Source of the DNA: Roseateles sp. XES5
GTDB taxonomy: Bacteria > Pseudomonadota > Alphaproteobacteria > Rhizobiales > Rhizobiaceae
Length of the DNA stretch: 64,000 nt
Assembly: GCF_020535545.1 (NCBI RefSeq)
Contig: NZ_CP084752.1
Coordinates: 496,001-560,000, forward strand
Direction of reading: 5' to 3'
Position numbers and translations under genes: made by a program. Numbering within the stretch: the first letter of the stretch is position 1; every line of letters begins with the position of its first letter. The notes beneath the pieces were generated by a model that saw only the letters and a program-made list of their open reading frames with translations, did no database searches and was not told where the DNA came from. Positions 29,761 through 38,421 of the stretch are shown one piece after another.

Positions 29761-30193
29761 CCGCTGGCTGGAGCAGACGACGCGGCTCTATCTCGATTCC
29801 AACATCGTCATTTATTACGTTCAAGGCGAAGCCGACCGGCAGCGACAGGTCGATGCCATCCTCACGGAGGCCCTGTCCCGCGGCGTCGAGCTCTTCGTCA
29901 ACGAGATCGTCGTTTGCGAATGTCTTTACGGCGCGTACCGCCTCGGTCAGCCGGATGTGGAAGCCGCCTACCGATCTCTGTTCTTCGAGGCCGGGCTCTT
30001 CACGGTGGTTCCAGCAGACTTCCGTCTGCTGGACATGGCGGCGCGCCTCGGCGCGACGAGAGGCCTCAAGCTGCTCGATGCCAGCCACTATTGTTCTGCC
30101 ATCGATTTCGGTTGCGAGTGCCTGATGACGAATGACACGAAGTTCGCATCGAGCGATGAACTTCGTGTCATTCAGTTGCGCGACTGCGGTTAG
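29750..30193 (+). CDS. PIN-domain (VapC-like) ribonuclease toxin
   Basis: 147-residue PIN domain. Acidic residues are in place: Asp16 in YLDSNIVIYY, Glu52/Glu57 in NEIVVCECLYG, Asp110 in LKLLDASHYCSAI, and Asp129 in LMTNDTKF. These bind Mg2+ for RNA cleavage. It follows the ribbon-helix-helix gene with an 11-bp overlap. The target RNA cannot be predicted. The pair directly follows amn and is not associated with an integrase or IS. Confidence 0.85.
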   Translation: MTNSRWLEQTTRLYLDSNIVIYYVQGEADRQRQVDAILTEALSRGVELFVNEIVVCECLYGAYRLGQPDVEAAYRSLFFEAGLFTVVPADFRLLDMAARLGATRGLKLLDASHYCSAIDFGCECLMTNDTKFASSDELRVIQLRDCG

Positions 30194-30197
30194 GGCA

Positions 30198-30225
30198 TTT
30201 CCGGTGAAATCCGGTTCACCGGAAA
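30198..30225 (+). terminator. Stem-loop after the toxin gene
   Basis: Arms TTTCCGGTGAA and TTCACCGGAAA form a perfect stem just after the VapC-like stop, followed by CGCTCCAGCTTTTGTTTT. It probably terminates the toxin-antitoxin operon. The sequence also resembles the widespread rhizobial intergenic palindrome. Confidence 0.6.
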
Positions 30226-30290
30226 CGCTCCAGCTTTTGTTTTCACCGCATTGTCCGACGCCGAATCGAGACCGCTTCGGCTGGAAATGT

Positions 30291-31664
30291 TCAGGCCGTC
30301 AGCACGGTCCAGGCATGTTCCAGCGCCTTGCGCGTCGTATCGATCATCTGGTCGACCTCGGCATGGGTGATGACCAGCGGCGGGGAATAGAGCATGCGGT
30401 CGCCGGTGGCGCGCAGCACCAGGCCGTTTTCAAGGCAATGGTTGCGCACGGTGACGCCGGCCTTTTCCTTGTCCTCGAAGCGCTTGCGGGTCGCCTTGTC
30501 CTCGGCAAGCTGCACGGCGGCCATCAGGCCGACCTGCTGCACCTCACCGACGATCGGCAGGTCCTCCAGCGATTTCAGGCCGGCGGCGAGATAGGGGCCG
30601 ATATCGTCGTGCACGCGCTCGACCAGCTTCTCGTCCTCGATGATGCGCAGGTTCTCCAGCGCCGCGGCGGCGCAGACCGGGTGGCCCGAATAGGTGAAGC
30701 CGTGGTTGAAGTCGCCGACTTCCTCGACCAGCACATTGCCGACGCGGTCGGAGACCATGACGCCGCCGATGGGCAGGTAGCCGGAGGAAAGACCCTTGGC
30801 GATGGGGGCGAGATCCGGCTCGACGCCGAAATGCTGGTGGCCGAACCAGTGGCCGGTGCGGCCGAAGCCGCAGATCACTTCGTCCGTCACGAGCAGGATG
30901 TTGCGCGCCTTGCAGATGCGGGAGATTTCCGGCCAGTAGGTGGCCGGCGGCACGATCACGCCGCCCGCGCCCTGGATCGGCTCGGCGACGAAGGCAGCGA
31001 CATTGTCCTCGCCGAGTTCGTCGATCTTCTCTTCCAGCTGGCGGGCCATCTTCAGGCCGAATTCGTCGGAGGTGAGGTCGCCGCCCTCGCCGTACCAGAA
31101 GGGCTGGTCGATATGGTGCACGCCGGCGATCGGCAGATCGCCCTGCTCATGCATCCACTTCATGCCGCCGAGCGAGGCGCCGGCGACGGTCGAGCCGTGA
31201 TAGCCGTTCTTGCGGGCGATGATCGCCTTCTTGGTCGGCTTGCCCATGGCGCCCCAATAGACGCGGGCCATGCGGAACCAGGTGTCGTTGGCCTCCGAGC
31301 CGGAGCCGGTGAAGAACACGCGGTTGATGTTCGGGCCGGCATGGGACGTGATCTTCTGGGCCAGCAGCACGGCCGGCGGCGTCGTCGTGCCGAAGAAGGT
31401 GTTGTAGTAGGGCAGCTCGTTCATCTGCCGCACGACGGCGTCGGTGATCTCCTTGCGGCCATAGCCGATATTGACGCACCAGAGGCCGGCGAAGCCGTCG
31501 AGATAGCGCTTGCCGTGATTGTCGAAGATGTAGCAGCCCTCGCCGCGCTCGATGATGCGCGTGCCGGTCGCGTTCAGTTTCTTCATGTCCGAAAAGGGGT
31601 GAAGATGGTGGGCGGCATCGAGGGCACCGAGGTTCGAAACGGCTGCTGCACTGGTCTTCGACAT
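30291..31664 (-). CDS. Class III aminotransferase, putrescine-pyruvate aminotransferase-like (SpuC type)
   Basis: 457-residue omega-aminotransferase. Marks are YLDGFAGLWCVNIGYG, FFTGSGSEANDTWFRMAR, ARKNGYHGSTVAGASLGG, LLVTDEVICGFGRTGHWFG and the PLP lysine in LAPIAKGLSSGYLPIGG (Lys290). The divergent partner is a gamma-glutamylpolyamine-synthetase-like gene, so diamine or polyamine (putrescine) breakdown is the likely role, giving 4-aminobutanal from putrescine. The RBS AAGGATG is upstream. Related enzymes use beta-alanine or other amines, so the substrate is inferred. Confidence 0.87.
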   Translation of the reverse strand: MSKTSAAAVSNLGALDAAHHLHPFSDMKKLNATGTRIIERGEGCYIFDNHGKRYLDGFAGLWCVNIGYGRKEITDAVVRQMNELPYYNTFFGTTTPPAVLLAQKITSHAGPNINRVFFTGSGSEANDTWFRMARVYWGAMGKPTKKAIIARKNGYHGSTVAGASLGGMKWMHEQGDLPIAGVHHIDQPFWYGEGGDLTSDEFGLKMARQLEEKIDELGEDNVAAFVAEPIQGAGGVIVPPATYWPEISRICKARNILLVTDEVICGFGRTGHWFGHQHFGVEPDLAPIAKGLSSGYLPIGGVMVSDRVGNVLVEEVGDFNHGFTYSGHPVCAAAALENLRIIEDEKLVERVHDDIGPYLAAGLKSLEDLPIVGEVQQVGLMAAVQLAEDKATRKRFEDKEKAGVTVRNHCLENGLVLRATGDRMLYSPPLVITHAEVDQMIDTTRKALEHAWTVLTA

Positions 31665-31812
31665 TTGACTACATCCTTAGGGGTAGATCCCGCCTTATTG
31701 AACGGCGGGACAGAATGGGTTACGAAAATGCCCATACAACAGGCATTTGGCAAGAGATCGAGCGAAGGCAAAATTTCTTGTCCAGGCCTCCCGCCAAACC
31801 AAAGCAGGCACC

Positions 31813-33183
31813 ATGACAAACGACAAGACGGCAGCCGGTTCGCCGCGCGCCCATGCCCCCAGCAATGCCCCGGCCCGTATCGAAATCCTCCTCGTCGGCA
31901 TGAACGGGGACCTGCGCGGCAAGCAGGTTCCGCCCGAGGGCGAAAAGAAAATCTGGGACGGTTCGGTGCGCCTGCCTTCCTCCACCCAGTCGCTCGACAT
32001 CTGGGGCGACGACAATGACGACATCACCGGCCTGTCGCTTTCCGTCGGCGATCCGGACGGCGTCTGCATTCCCGACCGCCGCTCGCTGACCGCCATGCCC
32101 TGGGCGCCCGAAGGCTCGCGCCAGGTGCTCGCCACCATGCACGAATTCGACGGCACCGCCTCCTTCATGGATCCGCGCGCCATCCTCGCCCGCATGCTGA
32201 AGCGCTTCGAGGACAGAGGGCTGACGCCGGTCGTCGCGACCGAGCTGGAATTCTACGTGGTCGAGGACGACTGGCGCGAGACCGGCAAGCCGCGCCCGCC
32301 GGCGGCCCTGATGTACCGCGACCAGCCGAACGGCTTCCAGCTCTACGACATGCGCGCCACCGATGCGCTGGACGACTATCTCCAGACCGTTCGCGCCTGG
32401 GCCAAGGCGATGGACCTGCCGGCGGACGCGACGACCGCCGAATTCGGCCCCGGCCAGTTCGAGATCAACCTCCTGCACCGCCCGGACGCGCTCGCCGCCG
32501 CCGACGACTGCATCTACCTGAAGCGCATCGCCGAACAGGCCGCCCGCCGCTTCGGCCTGAAATCCACCTGCATGGCCAAGCCCTATGCCGAACAGGCGGG
32601 CTCGGGCCTGCACGTCCATTGCAGCGTCATCGACAAGGACGGCAGGAACATCCTCGACGCCAGGGGCGGCGAGCCGGCGAAGCTGAAGTCGGTCTGTGCC
32701 GGCATGCTGCAGACGATGCGCGACGCGCAGCTCGTCTTCGCGCCCTTCGCCAATTCCTACCGCCGGTTCCAGCCGGGCTCCTTCGCGCCGGTCGACCTCA
32801 CCTGGGGCTTCGGCCATCGCGGCACCGCCATCCGCATTCCCGACAAGGACGGCCCGGCCGCCCGCGTCGAACACCGCGTGGCCGGCGCCGACGTCAATCC
32901 GTATCTGCTGCTGACGGCGATCCTCGGCGGCATCCTGCTCGGCCTCGACAACGAGCTCGACCCCGGCCCGGTGACCGAACCCGGCAAGGACGTCCCCGAC
33001 GCGACGCGCCTGACGCACGACTTCCTGACGGCCGTGGAGGAGTTCTCCGCCTCGCCCTTCATCAAGGACGCCTTCGGCGCCGAGTACCAGAAGCTCTACG
33101 GCGATACCAAGCGCAAGGAAGCCATCCAGTACCTGCGCACGGTCTCGGACTTCGACTACCAGACCTATCTGCCGCGGATCTGA
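31813..33183 (+). CDS. Glutamine synthetase family protein, gamma-glutamylputrescine synthetase-like
   Basis: 456 residues of glutamine synthetase fold. Catalytic segments are VVATELEFYVVEDD (Glu ligands), AEFGPGQFEINL, AEQAGSGLHVHCSVIDKDGRNI (metal and ATP site), NSYRRFQPGSFAPVDLTWGFGHR and ARVEHRVAGADVNPYL. It lacks the Tyr adenylylation loop of GlnA and looks like PuuA/GlnA3-type ligases that glutamylate polyamines. The 148-bp shared promoter region with the divergent aminotransferase supports a polyamine role. The start at 31813 is preferred to an upstream ATG that would add 22 non-conserved residues. Confidence 0.86.
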   Translation: MTNDKTAAGSPRAHAPSNAPARIEILLVGMNGDLRGKQVPPEGEKKIWDGSVRLPSSTQSLDIWGDDNDDITGLSLSVGDPDGVCIPDRRSLTAMPWAPEGSRQVLATMHEFDGTASFMDPRAILARMLKRFEDRGLTPVVATELEFYVVEDDWRETGKPRPPAALMYRDQPNGFQLYDMRATDALDDYLQTVRAWAKAMDLPADATTAEFGPGQFEINLLHRPDALAAADDCIYLKRIAEQAARRFGLKSTCMAKPYAEQAGSGLHVHCSVIDKDGRNILDARGGEPAKLKSVCAGMLQTMRDAQLVFAPFANSYRRFQPGSFAPVDLTWGFGHRGTAIRIPDKDGPAARVEHRVAGADVNPYLLLTAILGGILLGLDNELDPGPVTEPGKDVPDATRLTHDFLTAVEEFSASPFIKDAFGAEYQKLYGDTKRKEAIQYLRTVSDFDYQTYLPRI

Positions 33184-33222
33184 ATTGCGGGGCGGTGGGC
33201 CTCTGCCTGCCGCAGATCTGAA

Positions 33223-33258
33223 GCCGGGTGGGCGGCAGGCTAGCGCCTGCCGCCCGGC
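33223..33258. terminator. GC-rich stem-loop between convergent genes
   Basis: GCCGGGTGGGCGGCAGGC and GCCTGCCGCCCGGC pair with a two-base bulge. It lies between the glutamylpolyamine synthetase and the convergent NIPSNAP gene and could stop transcription from either side. There is no T-run. Confidence 0.5.
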
Positions 33259-33266
33259 TCCGATCT

Positions 33267-33632
33267 TCAGTCTTCAGGAAGCGGCCGCAGGAAAAGGCGC
33301 TCGTAGCTGAGGAAGGGTGGATTTTCCCGGTAGCGCGCATTGGCGGCCATGCCTTCGGGATCCTCCGCCGCCGCGATGCGATAGCGCCGATAGGCGTCCT
33401 CGTCGGGAAATGTGAAGAGCGCAGCGGCGATGTCGCCGTCTCCCTCCTCGCCGGCCGCCGAAAAGCTCATCGCCACATCGGCCGGCTTTTCGCGCGGCAG
33501 GAAATAGCCGTGATGGGTTCCGCCATGACGCACGATCAGCCGGGTCCAGATTCGCGCATAGGCCTCGAATTCCCCAATCCGGCTTCGGTCGAGGCGATAG
33601 CGGATTTCGCAGGTCACCGGTGTCATCGCCAT
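33267..33632 (-). CDS. NIPSNAP family protein
   Basis: 121-residue dimeric ferredoxin-like (alpha-beta barrel) protein: CEIRYRLDRSRIGEFEAYARIWTRLIVRHGGTHHGYFLP followed by ALFTFPDEDAYRRYRIAAAEDPEGMAANARYRENPPFLSYERLFLRPL. This is the standard NIPSNAP layout. The start at 33632 follows GGGAGGGACG. The cellular role is unknown; it is a single gene. Confidence 0.82.
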   Translation of the reverse strand: MAMTPVTCEIRYRLDRSRIGEFEAYARIWTRLIVRHGGTHHGYFLPREKPADVAMSFSAAGEEGDGDIAAALFTFPDEDAYRRYRIAAAEDPEGMAANARYRENPPFLSYERLFLRPLPED

Positions 33633-33665
33633 TGCGAACGTCCCTCCCCCGTCACGTACAGCAAT

Positions 33666-34604
33666 CTAGGCCGCCGCCGGCTCCGCCGTCGCCATGTTGG
33701 CGGCCTGAACCTTCGGCACGATCACCTTCAACTCGCCGGGATGCAGGCGGATCGAGACATCGCGGTCCATGGGCAGAAGCTCGCCGTCGATGACGCAGTT
33801 GATCGCGCGGTCGACCTTGGGAAAATGCAGTTCCACCTCCGTGCCGGTCATCTCGGTGACGTCGGCATTCTCGCGCAGCTTGCCGCGCAGGATATCGAAG
33901 GCGAGCCGTGCGACGCCCGCCGGCTTCAGCGGATTGGTGGTGTAGAAGCCGAGATGGCCGCCCGTCAGGTCATCGGCATAGAGCAGGCCGTTTTCGCCGA
34001 AGCGGTTGTTGGAGACATTGATGGCCGAGACCTTGCGGTGCTCCTCGACGCCATCGACATTGAACTCCACCTCGAATTCCGGCGGATCGAAGACGACGCC
34101 GACGGCGGCGCGGGTGTTGGCGGCGATCTTGCCGAGACGCGAGCGGTAGCTCATGGCATTGCGCAGGCGCACCATGCGCGCATGCAGGCCGGCGGAGAAC
34201 TGGTGCACGAAGGCGCGATCGTCGGCCGTGCCGATATCGGCGGCGGCGATGTCGCCATCGGCCAGCGCGTCGATCGCCTGCCAGATGTCGAGCGGGATCT
34301 TCAGCGAACGCGCGAAGAGGTTCATCGTGCCGGCCGGCACGATGCCGAGCGGCATGCGGCTCTGCCAGGCAAGGCCGGCCGCGGCCGAGACGGTGCCGTC
34401 GCCGCCGCCCGCCAGCATGGCGTCGAGATCGGTCCGGTCCGCGCAGCGGCGCAGCGCCATCTCGATATCGGCCCCCTCGACGATATCGCAGTCGAGATGA
34501 TGCCCCGCCTCATAGAAGACCTTCTCCGCATGGCGGGCATAGGCCTCCATGTCGGTGGTGCGGAACGTCCCCCCGTCCCTGTTGAAAATCGCCTGTACTC
34601 TCAT
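33666..34604 (-). CDS. Diacylglycerol kinase-like lipid kinase
   Basis: 312 residues with a DAGK catalytic domain at the N-terminus: AIFNRDGGTFR, DLDAMLAGGGDGTVSAAAGLAWQ (Gly-rich nucleotide loop) and LGIVPAGTMNLFARSLKIP. The C-terminal beta domain has ADIGTADDRAFVHQFSAGLHARMVRLRNAMSYRSRLGK and DGELLPMD. The ATG at 34602-34604 has GGAG seven bases upstream, better than the ATG two codons earlier. It probably phosphorylates a lipid such as diacylglycerol or a sphingoid base. The lipid is not fixed by sequence. Confidence 0.85.
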   Translation of the reverse strand: MRVQAIFNRDGGTFRTTDMEAYARHAEKVFYEAGHHLDCDIVEGADIEMALRRCADRTDLDAMLAGGGDGTVSAAAGLAWQSRMPLGIVPAGTMNLFARSLKIPLDIWQAIDALADGDIAAADIGTADDRAFVHQFSAGLHARMVRLRNAMSYRSRLGKIAANTRAAVGVVFDPPEFEVEFNVDGVEEHRKVSAINVSNNRFGENGLLYADDLTGGHLGFYTTNPLKPAGVARLAFDILRGKLRENADVTEMTGTEVELHFPKVDRAINCVIDGELLPMDRDVSIRLHPGELKVIVPKVQAANMATAEPAAA

Positions 34605-34905
34605 TCGCATGCTCCGCGTGACGGCCGGGAACGCCTGAAGGATGACTATCGATCCATTAGATAGTCGAGAAAGCGGCGATTCACAGGCGCGCGCAAAACG
34701 CTGCGTCATAAATCGTGAGGACAATAATCGTGAACGGGCAATTTCGGGTGGGGTGAAAATTCGCAGTAGGCAGCGCGGCGCGGTTTGATATAGTGCAAAT
34801 CGGTTGAAAGCGTCGGGAGTGCGCTTTCCAGCCGTGTCGTACCTTCCCCATCGTGGCCTTTCCGGCCGAACGCACCGCACCGGCAGCCAGGAGGAGTGGC
34901 CGCCC
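34605..34905. other. Divergent promoter region
   Basis: About 300 bp between the lipid kinase (minus) and the MFS gene (plus). It includes an AT-richer stretch around 34700-34800 likely to hold both promoters. No RNA or small gene is supported. Confidence 0.5.
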
Positions 34906-36201
34906 ATGCAGGGTTCGGCGCTGGATTTTCCGCGCGTGGGCCACCCTTTGCGGAGCCACCCCGTGTCCGAACATCCCCTGCCCAATGCCGCCCTCTCCCC
35001 GGGGCAGCCACCGCTTGCGGCGCTGACCGTCACCCTGATCATCCTGGCGCTCGCCGTCGGCAGCTTCGGCATCGGCACAGGCGAATTCGCCATCATGGGC
35101 CTCCTGCCCGACGTCGCCACCACCTTCGGCGTGACGACGGCCGAGGCCGGTTACGTCATCAGCGCCTATGCCTTCGGCGTGGTGGTGGGCGCGCCCGTCA
35201 TCGCGGTCATCGGCGCCCGCTTCCGCCGGCGCGATCTCCTGCTGGTGCTGATGGGCCTCTTCGCCGCCGGCAATCTTGCCAGCGCCATCGCGCCGACCTT
35301 CGAGAGCTTCATCCTGCTGCGCTTCCTCTCCGGCCTGCCGCACGGCGCCTATTTCGGCGTCGCCGCCCTCGTCGCCGCCTCCATGGTGCCGGTCAACAAG
35401 CGCACGCAGGCGGTCGGCAAGGTCATGCTGGGCCTGACGGTGGCGACCCTGATCGGTACGCCGCTCGCCGCCTTCATCGGCCAGCAGCTCGACTGGCAAT
35501 ACATGTTCGTCGCCGTCGGCATCACGGGGCTGCTGACGGTGGTGCTGATCGCCATCTTCCTGCCGCGCGACGCCAAGCCGAAGGGCATCAACGCGCTGAC
35601 CGAACTCTCCGCCTTCAAGCGCAAGCAGGTCTGGCTGACACTCGGTATCGCCGCCGCCGGCTTCTGCGGCATGTTCGCGGTCTTCAGCTACATTTCGCCC
35701 ATCGTCACCGAGGTCGCGGGCCTCAATGTCAGCATGGTGCCCGTCATCATGGCGGTCTTCGGCTGCGGCATGATCGTCGGCAACATCTTCGGCGCCAAGC
35801 TTGCCGACCTCTCGCTGATGCGCACCATCGGCTGGTCGCTGGTGCTCTATTTCTTCGTGCTGGTCAGCCTGTCGCTGACGGCGGAAAACCCGATCCTGCT
35901 CGGCGTCTGCTGCTTCCTCATCGGCTGCAGCTTCGTCGTCGGCCCGGCGCTGCAGACGCGCCTGATGGATGTCGCCGGCAATGCGCAGACGCTGGCCGCC
36001 GCGCTCAACCATTCCGCCTTCAACGTCGCCAATGCGCTCGGCGCGCTGTTCGGCGGCATGGCGATCACGGCGGGCTACGGCTACGGCTCGATGGGCTTCG
36101 TCGGCGCGGCGACGGCCGTCGTCGGCTTCGGCATCTTCCTGCTCTCGCTGACGCTGGAGAAGATGGATGGCGAGGCGACCCCGGCCTGCCCGGCGGAATA
36201 G
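34906..36201 (+). CDS. MFS transporter, AraJ/DHA1-type exporter
   Basis: 431 residues with 12 predicted membrane helices. Motif A-like segments follow helix 2 (GARFRRRDLLLVLMGL), with RFLSGLPHGAYFGVAALVAASMV and GTGEFAIMGLLPDVATTFGV near the N-terminus typical of AraJ/YdhP-type exporters for sugars or drugs. The ATG at 34906 has GGAGGAG nine bases before; GTG at 34963 (SEHPLP...) with GGAG is a good alternative and would remove 19 residues. The substrate is unknown. The next gene is convergent. Confidence 0.87.
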   Translation: MQGSALDFPRVGHPLRSHPVSEHPLPNAALSPGQPPLAALTVTLIILALAVGSFGIGTGEFAIMGLLPDVATTFGVTTAEAGYVISAYAFGVVVGAPVIAVIGARFRRRDLLLVLMGLFAAGNLASAIAPTFESFILLRFLSGLPHGAYFGVAALVAASMVPVNKRTQAVGKVMLGLTVATLIGTPLAAFIGQQLDWQYMFVAVGITGLLTVVLIAIFLPRDAKPKGINALTELSAFKRKQVWLTLGIAAAGFCGMFAVFSYISPIVTEVAGLNVSMVPVIMAVFGCGMIVGNIFGAKLADLSLMRTIGWSLVLYFFVLVSLSLTAENPILLGVCCFLIGCSFVVGPALQTRLMDVAGNAQTLAAALNHSAFNVANALGALFGGMAITAGYGYGSMGFVGAATAVVGFGIFLLSLTLEKMDGEATPACPAE

Positions 36202-36235
36202 CCGAGCGGACCGGCCAGACAGAACGCCCGAAAGA

Positions 36236-36652
36236 TCAGGCGGCGTCCCTTCCGGGGGACGCCGTTTGCGTTTCCCCCTCTGCTTCCGGGGCAAGGCGGA
36301 TGAAGTTCCGGCCATCCTCGCAGGCGACATTCCGGGAGCCCCAGCTTGCCAGCGCCCGGATCACCGGCTCCAGGCTGCGGCCGGCCGGCGTCAGCTCGTA
36401 GTCGACGCGGGGCGGCACGACGGGAAACACCGTGCGCGAGACGATGCCCGCCTCCTCCAGTTCGCGCAGCTGCTTGGTCAGCATGCGCTGCGTGACGCTC
36501 GGCAGCTTGCGGCGCAGCTCGTTGAAGCGCAGCTTGCCGTGCATCAGATGGTAGAGGATCACGCCCTTCCACTTGCCGTCGAGGAAGGAGAGCGTCGATT
36601 CCACCGGGCAACCGGGAAAATTGCTCGTGAGCTTGGCGCGCGGACGGGACAT
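36236..36652 (-). CDS. HxlR family transcriptional regulator
   Basis: 138 residues of winged-helix HxlR type: CPVESTLSFLDGKWKGVILYHLMHGKLRFNELRRKLPSVTQRMLTKQLRELEEAGIVSRTVFPVVPPRVDYELTPAGRSL. The Cys in the FPGCPVE segment is the position of the redox-sensing cysteine in HypR/QorR-type members. It is divergent from an oxidoreductase gene with 101 bp between. Regulation of that quinone/zinc oxidoreductase in response to electrophiles or oxidants is a fair inference. Confidence 0.88.
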   Translation of the reverse strand: MSRPRAKLTSNFPGCPVESTLSFLDGKWKGVILYHLMHGKLRFNELRRKLPSVTQRMLTKQLRELEEAGIVSRTVFPVVPPRVDYELTPAGRSLEPVIRALASWGSRNVACEDGRNFIRLAPEAEGETQTASPGRDAA

Positions 36653-36753
36653 GGACGGTATCCTTTTCGACACTATGGGCATTATTTGTGCATTCTTGCG
36701 CAAGTCGATGCTACGCTTCATCTAGTCTCCATTCAACGCGAAAGGAGACACCG

Positions 36754-37767
36754 ATGCGCGCCATCGCCTACCAGACCCCGCAGGCCATCACCGCCGAAAC
36801 CGCTCTCGTCGACATCGACCTGCCGACCCCCGAGCCGAAGGGCCGCGACCTGCTGGTCGAGATCAAGGCCGTTTCCGTCAATCCGGTCGACACCAAGCTG
36901 CGGGCCAATGCCGCCCCGGCCGATGACGGCTGGCGCGTGCTCGGCTTCGACGCCGCCGGCATCGTCAAGGCTGTCGGACCGGAGGTGACGCTGTTCAAGG
37001 AAGGCGACGCCGTCTTCTATGCCGGTGCCATCGACCGGCCCGGCACCAATGCCGAATTCCATCTCGTCGACGAACGCATCGTCGGCCGCAAGCCCGCCAC
37101 GCTCGATTTCGCCGCCGCCGCCGCCCTGCCCCTGACGGCGATCACCGCCTGGGAAATGCTGTTCGACCGGCTGAAGGTGCGCGAGAGCGTGCCGGGCGCG
37201 GCCAACGCCATCCTCATTATCGGCGGGGCCGGCGGCGTCGGTTCGATCGCCGTGCAGCTTGCCCGCCGCCTGACGGACCTCACCGTCATCGCCACCGCCT
37301 CGCGTCCCGAGACGGCGGACTGGGTGAAGAGCCTCGGCGCGCATCACGTGGTCGACCACGGCAAGCCGCTCGCCGCGGAGGTGGCCGCGCTCGGCATCGG
37401 CGCGCCGGCCTTCGTCTTCTCGACCACCAACACGACCGATCACCTTGCGGCCATCGTGGAGACCATCGCGCCGCAGGGCCGCTTCGGGCTGATCGACGAT
37501 CCGAAGACCCTCGATGTCATGCCCTTCAAGCGCAAGGCCGTCTCCACCCATTGGGAACTGATGTTCACGCGGTCGCTCTTCCAGACGCCCGACATGATCG
37601 AGCAGCACCGGCTGCTGAACGAGGTCGCGCGCCTCGTCGATGCCGGAGATATCCGCACCACGCTCGCCGAGACCGTCGGCACGATCAATGCGGCGAACCT
37701 GAAGACGGCCCATGCGATGGTCGAAAGCGGCCGCACGCGCGGCAAGCTGGTGCTTTCCGGCTTCTGA
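36754..37767 (+). CDS. Zinc-type alcohol dehydrogenase-like / quinone oxidoreductase family protein
   Basis: 337-residue MDR-family NADPH reductase: groES-like N-terminus (IKAVSVNPVDTKLRANAA, LGFDAAGIVKAVGPEV), nucleotide loop LIIGGAGGVGSIAVQLARRL, and C-terminal GRFGLIDDP and MVESGRTRGKLVLSGF. No structural zinc cysteines are visible, so it is likely zinc-free and quinone- or enone-reducing. The RBS AAAGGAGA precedes the ATG at 36754. It is divergent from the HxlR gene, which probably controls it. Confidence 0.87.
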   Translation: MRAIAYQTPQAITAETALVDIDLPTPEPKGRDLLVEIKAVSVNPVDTKLRANAAPADDGWRVLGFDAAGIVKAVGPEVTLFKEGDAVFYAGAIDRPGTNAEFHLVDERIVGRKPATLDFAAAAALPLTAITAWEMLFDRLKVRESVPGAANAILIIGGAGGVGSIAVQLARRLTDLTVIATASRPETADWVKSLGAHHVVDHGKPLAAEVAALGIGAPAFVFSTTNTTDHLAAIVETIAPQGRFGLIDDPKTLDVMPFKRKAVSTHWELMFTRSLFQTPDMIEQHRLLNEVARLVDAGDIRTTLAETVGTINAANLKTAHAMVESGRTRGKLVLSGF

Positions 37768-37811
37768 CGAACCGGGGGGCGGTCCGCCGCCCCCTTCTCA
37801 AGGGACCCGCT

Positions 37812-38282
37812 TCAAAGCGAGGGCAGCTTCAACGGGCCGCCGGTCTTGATGCTGCGGATCGCGAAATTGGAGCGGATATCGGTGACGCCGGGCAGGTTCA
37901 GCAGCGTTTCCGTCAAAAGGCGCTCATAGGCGGCGAGGTCCTCGACGACCACCTCCGCCAGAAAATCCGCATTGCCCGAGATCAGGAAGCAGGAGACGAT
38001 CTCCGGCACGGCCAGCAGCGCTTCCTGCTGCGCCAGGGCGTTTTCCCGGCTGTGCCGCCCCACCTTGATCTCCACGAAGACGGTGAGGCCGAGGCCCACC
38101 TCCTTGCGGTCGATATCGGCGCGATAGCCGCGCAGCACGCCGGACTTTTCGAGATTGCGGATGCGGCGCAGGCACGGCGACGGGGAGAGGTTCACCCGCT
38201 CGGCGATCTCCACATTCGTTGCGCGCGCATCCTCCTGCAGCACCTTGAGGATGGCGATATCGAATTTATCGAGTTTTGGCAT
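37812..38282 (-). CDS. Lrp/AsnC family transcriptional regulator
   Basis: 156 residues: N-terminal HTH (LDKFDIAILKVLQEDARATNVEIAERVNLSPSPCLRRIRNLEKSGVLRGYRADID) and a C-terminal RAM/AsnC ligand domain (GLTVFVEIKVGRHSRENALAQQEALLAVPEIVSCFLISGNADFLAEVVVEDLAAYERLL). The ATG at 38280-38282 was chosen; a GTG six codons upstream is also open. It is divergent from an EamA exporter gene 139 bp away, which suggests control of amino-acid export. The ligand cannot be predicted. Confidence 0.9.
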   Translation of the reverse strand: MPKLDKFDIAILKVLQEDARATNVEIAERVNLSPSPCLRRIRNLEKSGVLRGYRADIDRKEVGLGLTVFVEIKVGRHSRENALAQQEALLAVPEIVSCFLISGNADFLAEVVVEDLAAYERLLTETLLNLPGVTDIRSNFAIRSIKTGGPLKLPSL

Positions 38283-38421
38283 ATCCGAGAACTTTGACAC
38301 CTGAAATTGGCATGATCGTGTGCATGCTACGCCAGAGGAGGCACAACTCGCAAGGACATGCCGCGCCCCTCGGCGCTAGAGTCTGGTCATGAATTGAGCC
38401 AAGCGCAGAAAGGACATCGCC

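Noticed and set aside
34681..36330. 549-codon minus-strand frame rich in Glu/Asp/His
   Set aside because: It lies opposite the MFS transporter gene and has shadow-type composition; the MFS frame has 12 helices and family motifs.
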